The notes beneath the pieces were generated by a model. That model was not told the origin of the DNA, searched no databases, and saw only the letters and a list, made by a program, of their open reading frames with translations. Shown here piece after piece: positions 25,383 to 33,868 of a DNA stretch of 64,000 nucleotides (the first letter of the stretch is position 1; every line of letters starts with the position of its first letter). This DNA is from Hyphomicrobiales bacterium (GTDB lineage Bacteria; Pseudomonadota; Alphaproteobacteria; Rhizobiales; Rhizobiaceae), in contig UBTY01000024.1 of NCBI GenBank assembly GCA_900468535.1, forward strand, positions 1-64,000, given 5' to 3'. The position numbers and the translations under genes were made by a program.

Positions 25383-26294
25383 ATGGGATTCGGGGTTTTC
25401 ATTCACCGCACAGATTCGATCTACGACGACAGCCCGGCTGAGCAATATCAGTTTCCGAGCCAGTATCTCGGCCGCGTCCAAGCCTGCGTTGGGGGCTGGA
25501 TCATCTACTACGAGCCTCGAAAGGTGGTTGCGACGCGTGGGTATTTCGCGGTGGCTAAGGTCGCACAGGTCATTCCGGATCCCAAAGCATCTGGGATGTA
25601 TCTGGCTCTGATCGAACCCGGCAGCTATCTCGATTTCGTCAACGCCGTTCCCTTCAGCGGGCCAGGTGGTGTGATCGAGCGCGGGGTGCTCAACGACGCG
25701 GGACGGATTTCGGGACGTGCGCAGGCCGCAGTGAGGCCAATTTCAGCATCAGATTTCAATCGCATTCTGTCGGTTGGGCTGGCGGAAGATCAACCGGAGC
25801 TGCCGCGATCGGATATCGCAATTGATGCGATAAGGCCAAGCGGGCTGGCTGAGAGCACCCAGACTCCCTTCATATTCGAGCAGGAGAGGGTGCGCGTTGC
25901 GCAGCTCTCTTCACGTATCGTTCGTGATCGCCTGTTCCGTCGGCTGATTTTGCAAGCCTATGACAAACGATGTGCGATAACAGGTTTAAAGCTTATCAAC
26001 GGCGGCGGCCGGGCCGAGGTCGATGCTGCCCATATTCGATCGGTTGAAGCAAATGGCCCGGACATTCTATCGAATGGCATCGCCTTGTCGGGAACAGCCC
26101 ACTGGATGTTCGACCGCGGTCTCATCGGTTTGTCGGACAACCTGGAGGTTCTGATCTCACGCCAGGCAAACGATCGTGACAGTATCCAGGGTCTCATCAA
26201 CAAGACCGGAAGAGCAATCGTGCCAGCAGGGGTTCATGAGCGCCCACATCCGCAATTCCTACAATGGCATCGTGAGAATACATTCAAGGACTGA
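25383..26294 (+). CDS. HNH endonuclease family protein
   Basis: 303 residues. The C-terminal part has the HNH_2 (PF13391-like) pattern: YDKRCAITGLKLI, then AEVDAAHIRSVEANGPD and NGIALSGTAHWMFDRGLIGL, with the conserved Cys, the AHI histidine, Asn and the W-x-F-D-x-G-L end. The N-terminal 190 residues are typical of a family that often reads as a putative restriction endonuclease. It stands alone with no methyltransferase nearby, so it may be a DNA-modification-dependent nuclease or a defence orphan. The upstream intergenic region holds no other gene. Confidence 0.8.
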   Translation: MGFGVFIHRTDSIYDDSPAEQYQFPSQYLGRVQACVGGWIIYYEPRKVVATRGYFAVAKVAQVIPDPKASGMYLALIEPGSYLDFVNAVPFSGPGGVIERGVLNDAGRISGRAQAAVRPISASDFNRILSVGLAEDQPELPRSDIAIDAIRPSGLAESTQTPFIFEQERVRVAQLSSRIVRDRLFRRLILQAYDKRCAITGLKLINGGGRAEVDAAHIRSVEANGPDILSNGIALSGTAHWMFDRGLIGLSDNLEVLISRQANDRDSIQGLINKTGRAIVPAGVHERPHPQFLQWHRENTFKD

Positions 26295-26344
26295 AAGCGA
26301 CTTGCACATCGCGATCGGCCCGCCTGACGTTTCATCTCCATTGT

Positions 26345-26791
26345 CTAGTTATCCGCAGACCCGAATGTGGCTAGCAAGGCGATAAATCTGGAACGCATCT
26401 TCGTTGGCAAGGCGATAAATGCATCGACAAGCCGCTGCCCCTCGCTCGTTGCTACAAAATCCTGCCGGCGATCCGCCTTGACCACGAAGATGCCGGTATT
26501 GCCTTTTCCGGGGCGAGGGAGTGTTTCGAAGAAATAGGCGACAGGGACATCGAGGACGTTGGCGATGTCATAGAGGGTGGAGGAACTGACGCGATTGACC
26601 CCGCGCTCATATTTCTGAACCTGCTGGAAAGAAATGCCGACACCGGTTCCTAGCGCGGACTGAGATAATCGCAGCTGTAGACGCCGGACCCTGATCCTGC
26701 GCCCCACCTCCACGTCGACGGGATGAAGCTTTGCCTCTTCGCCTTCGTCATTGAGTATCGTTGTCGCCCGAATTGTCGCGTGCTGTGCCAT
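26345..26791 (-). CDS. XRE-family transcriptional regulator
   Basis: 148 residues from the ATG at 26791, which has AGGAG upstream; the frame could be extended to 27010 but has no ribosome site there. An XRE helix-turn-helix (VGRRIRVRRLQLRLSQSALGTGVGISFQQVQKYERGVNRVSSSTLYDIANVLDVPVAYFF region, about residues 25–85) is followed by a short C-terminal tail. Small regulators of this kind are common on rhizobial plasmids, and their targets are mostly unknown. It converges with the HNH gene, with 50 bp between the stops. Confidence 0.85.
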   Translation of the reverse strand: MAQHATIRATTILNDEGEEAKLHPVDVEVGRRIRVRRLQLRLSQSALGTGVGISFQQVQKYERGVNRVSSSTLYDIANVLDVPVAYFFETLPRPGKGNTGIFVVKADRRQDFVATSEGQRLVDAFIALPTKMRSRFIALLATFGSADN

Positions 26792-27109
26792 ATCGTTCTC
26801 CTGCGTCTCGCCAAGCGTGCAGTAGAATGGCGAGCATCCAATAGCCGGGGAATTGGAAAGCCGGATGAAACAACGGCCCCCGCGACCTTTAGCCTTTCGG
26901 CCTCTTGCATACGTCGCAGGTTCCCCGACCCGGATGGATCGGATGAGCATGCCCAGCGTGGGCGCACAACAGGTTTTCATCGGAGTTTCCACACTCCAAG
27001 GCGGCGTCACACCAGCCTTGGAACAACGATAACAAAATCAACCAATGCTTGCAAATGGTATTCGATTGGCATGTTGGAAATACGGGTAGCGGGCGGAGAA
27101 AGACCGTGT
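26792..27109. other. Gap upstream of the XRE regulator
   Basis: A 318-bp region upstream of the XRE gene and downstream of the small minus-strand gene. Apart from the likely promoter of the regulator, nothing recognisable is seen. Confidence 0.3.
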
Positions 27110-27319
27110 TTATTCGATATCGATGGCTGACGGGTCACGTGTCAGTCGCACGACGAGGCCGAGGAGGTAGACGAGAAGCTCCAGGTCCTCGCTTCCCGGA
27201 TAACGCTGCACGATCTCCCTGACAATCCGTCGCAAGGCCTCAGCCTCTTCGTGAACCATGGCTTTCACGAATTGCTCTGCCTCGGGCGCATCCAGCAATG
27301 ATCCTGTGGGGCGTACCAT
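27110..27319 (-). CDS. Small helical hypothetical protein, 69 aa
   Basis: No family is recognised. The sequence is predicted to be almost all helix (EAEQFVKAMVHEEAEALRRI, then LELLVYLLGLVVRLTRD). GAGGAG lies upstream of the ATG at a rather long spacing. Because it is small and helical and lies between traR and the tra block, with an AATCCTACAG site about 210 bp upstream, it invites comparison with the TraR antiactivator TraM. I see no clear residue match to TraM, so that is only a speculation. Confidence 0.45.
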   Translation of the reverse strand: MVRPTGSLLDAPEAEQFVKAMVHEEAEALRRIVREIVQRYPGSEDLELLVYLLGLVVRLTRDPSAIDIE

Positions 27320-27530
27320 GGCGAATTTCGCTCCTCAATCCACCTCGACAATCTTTGAGCCGGCCCAAACTCTTTCGAACACTCCGTGATTTTCAAAGCC
27401 CGGTCGAACAAGCTCAAGAGTACAAGAGTTCGATACGTATCTTATTGTTATATTTTTTTATTTTCACGGACCTCACAGACCACGGCAGCTGAAACTACTC
27501 AGTCTCTACGACGCGCGATGATCTGTACAT

Positions 27531-27546
27531 ACTGAGAATCCTACAG
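27531..27546. promoter_or_regulatory. tra-box-like site between the small helical gene and the C45 gene
   Basis: ACTGAGAATCCTACAG matches the right half of the traI-upstream site (AATCCTACA) but its left half is poorly conserved. It lies 211 bp from the small minus-strand gene and 240 bp from the C45 gene. It is the weakest member of the four-site family. Confidence 0.3.
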
Positions 27547-27746
27547 GCGAAGCCCTGCTCGTCCGCGCTAAATTTCCCATTGGCTCGCCTGCAATCATTT
27601 GCTTCCTTTCTCGGCATCGGTCCACGGGCCGCCATTCACAATCAACCCATCGAGCTCGACTGCAGTGCCCGACAGATCGCCTTGCGGTAGCACCGAACTT
27701 TCGAACATCGCACACGTGCATCCAGATAGACCGCACAGCTATATGA

Positions 27747-27761
27747 ATCCATATTATGGAT
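27747..27761. promoter_or_regulatory. Perfect 15-bp palindrome, candidate IclR operator (site A)
   Basis: ATCCATATTATGGAT has perfect 7-bp arms. Six bases later comes AGATCAA. The same 15-mer with the same AGATCAA at the same distance occurs at 35295–35309. An IclR regulator is encoded between these sites. The site overlaps or immediately precedes the start of the C45 hydrolase gene, so it probably controls that promoter. Confidence 0.6.
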
Positions 27762-27785
27762 CATAATAGATCAATGAGCTATAAT

Positions 27786-28820
27786 ATGACAGTCGAACAG
27801 TTGCCCATCATCCATGTGAGCGGCGCTCCGTTTGCACGAGGCAAACAACATGCGGTTGCATTAAGGGCGAGGATCCACGAAGCGGTAAGGCGCCAGAGGC
27901 AGTCGTGCAACGACGTTGGCATGCGCCATGCTGCGCAACAGGCCGCTCGCTCCTGGCATCAGCTCGAGGCAGGGTTTCCGAACGTCGCGGCCGAGATCCG
28001 GGGAATTGCGGAAGGAAGCGGTCTGGCACCCCTCGATATCTATCTCCTTTCGGGCTTCGAGTTTTTCGAAAGTGCTCCATCAAGCGGCTGCACGACGGCA
28101 GCCTGCGAGACAACCAATGGCGCGATCGTTGCGCAGAACTGGGACGCACCGCCTGGCACCGAGCGAGACCTCGTCTTGATGATCCACGAATGCGGCGACA
28201 ACAGCCTGATGATGGTCACCTCTCCTGGAACGCTTGGCTGGGTTGGCATGAACCGGGCTGGCCTGGCGCTCGTGACCAACGATCTCATGCTCGATGTCGC
28301 CGATCATGGACTGCCCAGTCTCGTAGTCCGGCGCAGCCTCCTTGGCCACGCTCGTACAAGTGATGCCATGAATGCCGTTCGCGAGCTTGGCCATCGTTCA
28401 GGACGTTGTTATCTCATCGGTGATGCCGGCGGTGACATTGCCGGGGTCGAGATTTCTCCGATGATAGGCGCGCACGCGTTTTCTGGATCTTCCATAGTCC
28501 ACACCAATCACCCCGTCCTCGCCGAAACCGCCTTGATGGAGGACATCGAGGCGGTCGCACGCGTTTATCCGTCAAGTCGCGAGCGGCTGCGCACGGCTCG
28601 CCGACATTCTATTGGCTGCCGAGACGACATGCAGCGTCTCCTGACCGATACGACCGGCAAGCCCGATGCAATCTGCAAAACGACTTCGTTAAGGGAGCCG
28701 ACGCAAACCGCATTCTCGATCATCCTTGAGTGCGGAAAGCGGCGTGCGTCGGTCTGTCCGGGACGGCCGGATCACGGAGACTACCGCGTTTTCGACTTCG
28801 ATTTTGCAACCGCAGTCTAA
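27786..28820 (+). CDS. C45-family autoproteolytic hydrolase/acyltransferase
   Basis: 344 residues from the ATG at 27786; upstream in-frame ATGs at 27756 and 27774 are possible, but the first lies in the operator palindrome. The protein begins LPIIHVSGAPFARGKQHA, has a helical domain ending in LDIYLLSGFEFFES, then the autoprocessing site SGCTTAAC with the catalytic Cys at about residue 100. The IVAQNWDAP block with Asn/Asp and VHTNHP near residue 235 complete the pattern of C45 peptidases (isopenicillin N acyltransferase-like). It would hydrolyse or transfer the acyl part of a linear amide, for example an N-acyl amino acid. It converges with the next gene, the two stops overlapping by 4 bp. 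Confidence 0.85.
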   Translation: MTVEQLPIIHVSGAPFARGKQHAVALRARIHEAVRRQRQSCNDVGMRHAAQQAARSWHQLEAGFPNVAAEIRGIAEGSGLAPLDIYLLSGFEFFESAPSSGCTTAACETTNGAIVAQNWDAPPGTERDLVLMIHECGDNSLMMVTSPGTLGWVGMNRAGLALVTNDLMLDVADHGLPSLVVRRSLLGHARTSDAMNAVRELGHRSGRCYLIGDAGGDIAGVEISPMIGAHAFSGSSIVHTNHPVLAETALMEDIEAVARVYPSSRERLRTARRHSIGCRDDMQRLLTDTTGKPDAICKTTSLREPTQTAFSIILECGKRRASVCPGRPDHGDYRVFDFDFATAV

Positions 28821-29980
28821 GCGACGGACAGATCACCACCCCCGGAACGCCGTGCGTACTCGGCAAAACGTGCTGCGAGTTCGTCAGCACGATCATCGCA
28901 CTCATTCGGACGATAGGGGCGGCAGTCAAAACCAAGCACGTCGCGCATGATCTCCGCCGATGCATCGGTCGTGCGAACCGTTCCATCGTCGTCGACGCTC
29001 TCGATACCATCATAGCGTTGGCAGCGTCGGTTGATGTCGATCGCCTGGTCGAGCGTCAAGCCTGCGGGAAGGTCAACGAGAAAACCCGTCGGTGACACGC
29101 GGACCGGATAACCGCCAACAAGCCCCAATGGGCCCGGACCATGGACGACCTGACCTGCACGGGCGGCCACCGCCTCCAACATCGCAGTCGCCGATGATGC
29201 CGTGACGGATTGCCCAGCCAGGCCCTTGACCCGGCGGTAGCGACCAGCGACGAGCGAAAACAGGACCGCATGGTCGATCTCGTCGGCCGGCACCTCCATT
29301 CCATCGGCATAGATTGTGAGATGATAGGGCGCCCCGTCTGTGCCACCGGTGCTCGGCATTCGATAGCTCAGATAGTGATGGGCAAAGAAGCGGACATCGA
29401 TTGCGGCTGGCTCGCGCTTGAGCATGTGGGCGGCGGCAAGCCGGATCCCAGGCACCGCGTTTGCAATGTTGCCGATACCGACGGCTGGCGCCAACCCCTC
29501 GGCGGCAAGCGACGCGTTGACGACATCCGGATAGGACGCGTTTACGACCACCGCATGACTGTCTGCGAGACGAACCGCCTTCATCAATCTGCGAATGAGA
29601 ACCTGGTGCATGGGCGTCCAGACGCCGCCGCGCGCCATGTCGATACGCTTGTAGGCTTCCGGTGGAAGCTTGGTGATGACCCACCAACTGTGCAGGGTCG
29701 CCGCGTTGAAGATGATGTCTGGTTTCAGCTTGTCCAACCGCTCGGCAGTCTGCTCGATGTCCATCAGGTCGATGTGGGCAACGTCAACCTTGGGTTCGCG
29801 ACCGAGATTCATCGCCGTATAGCGCGCCAGGTTTACGCGAAGAAGTGCCGCGTCCGGCTGGCGCGCGCCGACCGTCAGTGCATAGTCCTTTCCGCTTTGC
29901 AGCAGGAAATCGAGGACATCGCCCCCAAGCACGCCGCTGCCGATTATCAGTACTCTTGGTGTCCTTCTGTCCGTGGTCAC
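28817..29980 (-). CDS. Saccharopine-dehydrogenase-like NAD(P)-binding protein
   Basis: 387 residues. A Rossmann nucleotide-binding motif (VLIIGSGVLGGDVLDFLL, GxGxxG form) is at the N-terminus, followed by PDIIFNAAT and a long C-terminal domain like those of saccharopine dehydrogenases and carboxynorspermidine synthases. Such enzymes join or split an amine and a keto acid by reductive condensation or oxidation, the chemistry of opines. The start is GTG at 29980, with GAGG upstream. It is divergent from the racemase gene, sharing a 119-bp control region. The exact substrate is unknown. No catalytic motif specific to one reaction was recognised. Confidence 0.7.
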   Translation of the reverse strand: MTTDRRTPRVLIIGSGVLGGDVLDFLLQSGKDYALTVGARQPDAALLRVNLARYTAMNLGREPKVDVAHIDLMDIEQTAERLDKLKPDIIFNAATLHSWWVITKLPPEAYKRIDMARGGVWTPMHQVLIRRLMKAVRLADSHAVVVNASYPDVVNASLAAEGLAPAVGIGNIANAVPGIRLAAAHMLKREPAAIDVRFFAHHYLSYRMPSTGGTDGAPYHLTIYADGMEVPADEIDHAVLFSLVAGRYRRVKGLAGQSVTASSATAMLEAVAARAGQVVHGPGPLGLVGGYPVRVSPTGFLVDLPAGLTLDQAIDINRRCQRYDGIESVDDDGTVRTTDASAEIMRDVLGFDCRPYRPNECDDRADELAARFAEYARRSGGGDLSVA

Positions 29981-30099
29981 AGTGCAATCCTCACTACTTT
30001 TGCGAGCCTATGTGGATTTCATGCATTTTCCGGTAGCAATATGAGACAATTGATCATAGATTGCAATCATCGATATCAATAATCTTATTGGTTGTATCT
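29981..30099. promoter_or_regulatory. Divergent promoter region between dehydrogenase and racemase genes
   Basis: This 119-bp AT-rich gap should hold both promoters. It contains ATTGATCATAGATTGCAATC (30049–30068), including the perfect palindrome GATTGCAATC. The ATTGATC part resembles the heptamer (read on the other strand, TTGATCT) that flanks the two 15-bp operators, but the full 15-mer is absent. Confidence 0.4.
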
Positions 30100-31203
30100 A
30101 TGCCCGCTTCCTCTTCACCGACGCCCGAACTGCAAATCGACCTTTCGGCGATCGCCGCCAATTACACGTACCTGAAATCGCTGGTCGCACCCGGCGTGGA
30201 CGTCGCTGCTGTCGTGAAGAGCAATGCGTACGGACTTGGCATCGATCTCGTCGTCCCTGCACTCCTGGAAGCCGGCTGCGCTCGTTTCTTCGTCGGAGAT
30301 CTTCGCGAGGGCCTTCATGTTCGCAAGCGGCTTGCAAGTTCGGCCACAATCCATTTGCTTTCAGGCTTTGGTGCCGGCGACACCGACGAATGTATTTCCT
30401 CCAGGCTCGATCCAGTATGTCGCTCCCTGCCAGAAGCGTTGGCGTCGTCAGGCCGCCTGCCGCAACTTTCCCTTGCTGTAGACACAGGCTTCTCAAGGTT
30501 TGGCCTGCCTCTTTCGGAGTTGGCGACACTCGTCCACCAGACATCTCGCGCGCCCGACCTGCTGGTTAGTCATCTTGCCTGCGCCGATTTGCCTGCGGAC
30601 AATACAAACGTGCTCCAGCACGATCGCTTCATGGCTGCCTGCGAAATCATGCGACCGCGCAAGCGAAGCCTTGCCGCATCTGCCGCTGTTTGGCTCGGCA
30701 ACCGCTTCCACCTTGACGTCGTTCGCGTCGGATCAGCGCTCTTCGGCCTCAACAATGCGGGTATCGAACCATGTCCGCTTCAGCCCGTCGTGGCGCTGAA
30801 GACGCACATTGTCGACGTCAGAACGGTCCAACCGGGCGAGGCCATTGGATACGCGGCAAGCTTTCGGGCAAGCCGCCGAATGCAGATCGGCATCATCGCG
30901 CTCGGCTACGTGCACGGTCTCCCGTGGTCGGCAGCCAACGCGATATCCGCCGTGATCGGTTCCCACATCGTCCCGGTCGTCGGTCGTGTCGCGATGGAAT
31001 ACACAGCAATTGACCTCAGCGATCTGCATCCATCGCTCTGCTTGCCGGGAGCCCTGGTCGAACTGATCGGGTCCGGACTTTCCGCCGACGCAATGGCAAG
31101 GGCGATCGGCACGGTTCCACAAGAGCTGCTCGTTCGCCTCGGATCCGGCTGCCGCCGCCAATACGTCTGCCGTCCCCTAGCAAGCAGAGGAGCGTTCCAC
31201 TGA
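30100..31203 (+). CDS. PLP-dependent amino-acid racemase, alanine racemase-like
   Basis: 367 residues from the ATG at 30100. The alanine racemase plan is clear: PLP lysine K40 in VVKSNAYG, LAVDTGFSRFG, VRVGSALFGL, and the second-domain motif GYAASFRASRRMQIGIIALGYVHGLPW with the catalytic Tyr. VVGRVAMEYTAIDLS matches the substrate-site motif. It interconverts L- and D-forms of an amino acid. The context (amino-acid importer, flavin oxidase) points to a catabolic racemase rather than cell-wall alanine supply. It is the first gene of an operon with a DMT permease and a HAD phosphatase, the stops and starts overlapping. Confidence 0.87.
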   Translation: MPASSSPTPELQIDLSAIAANYTYLKSLVAPGVDVAAVVKSNAYGLGIDLVVPALLEAGCARFFVGDLREGLHVRKRLASSATIHLLSGFGAGDTDECISSRLDPVCRSLPEALASSGRLPQLSLAVDTGFSRFGLPLSELATLVHQTSRAPDLLVSHLACADLPADNTNVLQHDRFMAACEIMRPRKRSLAASAAVWLGNRFHLDVVRVGSALFGLNNAGIEPCPLQPVVALKTHIVDVRTVQPGEAIGYAASFRASRRMQIGIIALGYVHGLPWSAANAISAVIGSHIVPVVGRVAMEYTAIDLSDLHPSLCLPGALVELIGSGLSADAMARAIGTVPQELLVRLGSGCRRQYVCRPLASRGAFH

Positions 31204-32096
31204 TGACCGGTCGGCGACTGGGAGTGCTCAGCGTTCTGACGGCAGCGCTGCTCTGGAGCACGGCGGGGCTATTCATGGGCCTGCTCGGCGAACTCGACGC
31301 CTGGACCATCCTCTTCTGGCGAAGTCTGTTCGGCGCCGTCATCACCACTGCATTGGCTTTGCTCGATCCTCGCCGGCGAGCGAAAGCAAGTGGATCTCGC
31401 ACGTGGTGGTGGATTGCAACTGTAGCATCAGCGGTCGGAATGATCGCCTTCATTCCGGCCTTGCGCCTGACGTCGATCGCAAACGTCGCCCTGATTCATG
31501 CAGCGCTTCCGGTCTTCGCCGCCATGGCCTCGATCCTCATCCACGCAGAAAGGCCCTCGCGCGCTACAGTCATATCGTCCTTTGTATCGTTGGCCGGTGC
31601 CGCCTTAATCTTCATCGGCTCATCCGCCGCGGGCTCGGGCCGGTCGGGCGATCTGCTTGCACTGGTCATGACAATGTCGATCGCCCTGATGACGGTGGCG
31701 CTGCGCGCTTATGACGGTTCCGTTGGATCGGTCGTAGCAACCTCCAACGGTATCGCGGCGATCGCGGCCTACTGCGTCTCTCCGGATATCACCATCGAAA
31801 TTGGCCAGGCGATCGTAATCGCAGCCTTTGCCGCGATACAGATGGTGCTTGGTCTCATCTTCTACAGCAAGGGCGCGCAGTTGCTTCCGAGCCCGCAAAC
31901 GGCCCTGTTGTCGCTGGCAGAGGTTCCGCTTTCTCCTTTTTGGGTTTGGCTGGCCTTTGGCGAGCGACCCGCACTTGGAAGCGTCGTCGGTGGCCTGATC
32001 ATACTTGCGGCGACGGTTTTGCACGGCATTCTGAACCTCTACCGCAGCGCGGAGAGAGGCCCGTGGATGCGGCAAACGCCGAAAGGCACACCATGA
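31203..32096 (+). CDS. DMT-superfamily (EamA) permease
   Basis: 297 residues with about ten hydrophobic helices in two EamA repeats (LTAALLWSTAGLFMGLL at the start, IQMVLGLIFYSKGAQLLPS and PLSPFWVWLAFGE in the second half). Members of this group usually export amino acids or other metabolites across the inner membrane. It begins at the A of the racemase stop (TGATG) and its own stop overlaps the HAD gene, so the three are translationally coupled. A role in export of an excess or toxic intermediate is inferred. Confidence 0.88.
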   Translation: MTGRRLGVLSVLTAALLWSTAGLFMGLLGELDAWTILFWRSLFGAVITTALALLDPRRRAKASGSRTWWWIATVASAVGMIAFIPALRLTSIANVALIHAALPVFAAMASILIHAERPSRATVISSFVSLAGAALIFIGSSAAGSGRSGDLLALVMTMSIALMTVALRAYDGSVGSVVATSNGIAAIAAYCVSPDITIEIGQAIVIAAFAAIQMVLGLIFYSKGAQLLPSPQTALLSLAEVPLSPFWVWLAFGERPALGSVVGGLIILAATVLHGILNLYRSAERGPWMRQTPKGTP

Positions 32097-32950
32097 GACA
32101 GGGACACCGCATTATCGGCAGCATCGGTGACCTTGCCGACCAGTACGACGGATTGATCGTCGATCTTTTTGGAACCCTCCACGATGGCATTGATCTCCTT
32201 CCGGGCGTGCTCGGGGCACTGCGCGACATCAACCAACGTCATATTCGCATCTGTCTTCTTTCAAACGCCCCGCGACGGCGAGCTCAGGTCGTTGAACAGA
32301 TCGACCGGATGGGGCTCGAACACGACTTCTATTGCGGCCTGATAACGTCTGGAGAGATGGTGTTCGAGGCATTGGCTGCAGGTTCATCAAGTCTTGGCGA
32401 TCGCTATTTTCACATCGGCCCCGCCGAGCTGTCCGGGCTTCTCCACGGAAGTGGTCGCAGCCCTGTGGCCGACATCGATGAAGCCGATTTCCTTCTCTGC
32501 ACCGGTATCGGCCATGGACCATCAGTCAGTCGCGATCCGTTTGCGAGGGCGATCGAAAGAAAGCTCGTCATGGTCTGCGCCAATCCCGATCGCAGCGTGA
32601 TGATTGGCCAGAACACCATCGCTTGCGCGGGCATGGTCGCCGAGCGCTATGAAGGGATGGGGGGCACAGTCTGGTATTTCGGGAAGCCCCATCGTGCGGC
32701 CTACGACGGAGCGTTCTCCTGTCTCGGCATACCCGCAAAGCGCATCCTCGCCGTTGGCGATGCGCTTGAAACCGACGTCCGGGGCGCCAACGCCGCCGGC
32801 ATCGATGCGGCACTGGTGCTGACCGGGATCGACGGCCATCTGGTTTTCAATCGGCAGGAGGGACGTGTGCCCTGGAATAAGATCGCAGCACTGCGCAACA
32901 GGCAGCACCGACCGACATTCGTCGTGCGTGCCTTCGCACGGGCTGAGTGA
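32093..32950 (+). CDS. HAD-IIA family phosphatase
   Basis: 285 residues from the ATG at 32093, overlapping the permease stop as ATGA. HAD motifs are visible: motif I DLFGTLHDG (nucleophile D24), motif II SNAPRRR, the Lys motif GKPHRAAYD, and motif III GDALETDVRGANAAGID. This is the subfamily IIA form, with DLxGTxHDG as in TIGR01459-type proteins. It should remove phosphate from a small metabolite, and the presence of a Dha-type kinase in the same island makes a sugar-like phosphate plausible. Confidence 0.85.
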   Translation: MRQGHRIIGSIGDLADQYDGLIVDLFGTLHDGIDLLPGVLGALRDINQRHIRICLLSNAPRRRAQVVEQIDRMGLEHDFYCGLITSGEMVFEALAAGSSSLGDRYFHIGPAELSGLLHGSGRSPVADIDEADFLLCTGIGHGPSVSRDPFARAIERKLVMVCANPDRSVMIGQNTIACAGMVAERYEGMGGTVWYFGKPHRAAYDGAFSCLGIPAKRILAVGDALETDVRGANAAGIDAALVLTGIDGHLVFNRQEGRVPWNKIAALRNRQHRPTFVVRAFARAE

Positions 32951-32974
32951 TCTTTCTGGAAGGAGACCCTGGAG

Positions 32975-33805
32975 TTAATGTCGTGGCTGGATCATGGCCG
33001 CTGCAACAGATCCGAGACGCGCGTCCTCGAGCGGGTTAAGGCTCGCCTCGATTGACCGAACTTCCGTTTTGATCATGTCGACAAGAACAGGCAGACGTTC
33101 TTCAGAGAGCCTCGCAGTCGTCAGGTTGATCGCAATCGAAGCGATCGCGTCGCGACCCGGAGGCAGGATCGGAACCGCGATTGCCGATATGCCAGCGACG
33201 AGATCGCCATGGTCAACGGCATATCCGTTATGCCTGATCCCATCCAGTGCATCCTTGACCTTGCGCTCCGTCAGCGACCCGTACCGACGGTAGAGCGGTG
33301 CATTCGTCGAAGCGATCACCGTGGCTTCGGCCGGCGGCAGGAATGCAAGGATTGCCTGGCTTGCAGGGCCGACTCCCATCGGAATCTGGCCACCGATATG
33401 ACCCGTCAGGCTATCGATCATGTAGGACCCCTGTTGACGATCGACACAGACCGTGTTGAAGCCGGCTCGCGCCATCAGGAACACAGAATCTCCTGAGGCG
33501 GCCGATAGACGCATCAGCGCGGGGCGCGCCAATACCCGCAACCCTGTGCCATCCGCCGCAGTCGCACCCATTGCAAAAAGCGCCAGACCCAGGCGATAGC
33601 GTCGGGTTTCCCGTTCGCGATCGACGAGCCCGTGCCGTTCGAGCGCGGTTATGATGCGGTGGGCCGTCGGCTGCTTCAGGCCGAGGGCTTCCCCAATCAT
33701 CGCCATTGTTGCGCCGCCTTGTCCTGCCTCGCCAAGAAATTTCAAGACCGCGACTGCTCTGTCGAGAAGCTGTGTGCCTGTTGCCGCGGTCTCGTCACTT
33801 GCCAT
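32975..33805 (-). CDS. IclR-family transcriptional regulator of the island
   Basis: 276 residues from the ATG at 33805; a TTG ten codons upstream (33835) is a possible start. The N-terminal winged helix (LLDRAVAVLKFLGEAGQGGATMAMIGEALGLKQPTAHRIITALERHGLV region) is followed by the IclR effector domain (VCVDRQQGSYMIDSLTGHIGGQIPMGVGPASQAILAFLP, then AVDHGDLVAGISAIAVPI). IclR proteins often repress or activate catabolic operons when the substrate binds. It is transcribed after the MmgE/PrpD gene (63-bp gap), and its likely operator is the 15-bp palindrome at 27747 and 35295. Confidence 0.92.
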   Translation of the reverse strand: MASDETAATGTQLLDRAVAVLKFLGEAGQGGATMAMIGEALGLKQPTAHRIITALERHGLVDRERETRRYRLGLALFAMGATAADGTGLRVLARPALMRLSAASGDSVFLMARAGFNTVCVDRQQGSYMIDSLTGHIGGQIPMGVGPASQAILAFLPPAEATVIASTNAPLYRRYGSLTERKVKDALDGIRHNGYAVDHGDLVAGISAIAVPILPPGRDAIASIAINLTTARLSEERLPVLVDMIKTEVRSIEASLNPLEDARLGSVAAAMIQPRH

Positions 33806-33868
33806 TTCAAACCCATTTCTCGCCCGTTCCGGCAATTCCTTGTGCCGGATCGCCGTTTTGTAGAATGC

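Larger units (their letters stand above)
27320..27785. other. Regulatory region upstream of the catabolic island
   Basis: A 466-bp gene-free region with two notable sites: a tra-box-like 16-mer (27531–27546) and the 15-bp palindrome ATCCATATTATGGAT (27747–27761), which directly precedes the C45 hydrolase gene. It is AT-rich towards its right end. No other gene is supported. Confidence 0.5.

Noticed and set aside
27110..27319. Assignment of the small helical gene as TraM
   Set aside because: The size and place fit loosely, but no TraM residue pattern is visible, so it is left as hypothetical.
33853..33868. TTTTGTAGAATGCC between the IclR and MmgE/PrpD genes, resembling the left half of the tra-box-like sites
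   Set aside because: Only the TGTAGAAT half matches, the right half is lost, and it lies inside an operon rather than before one.
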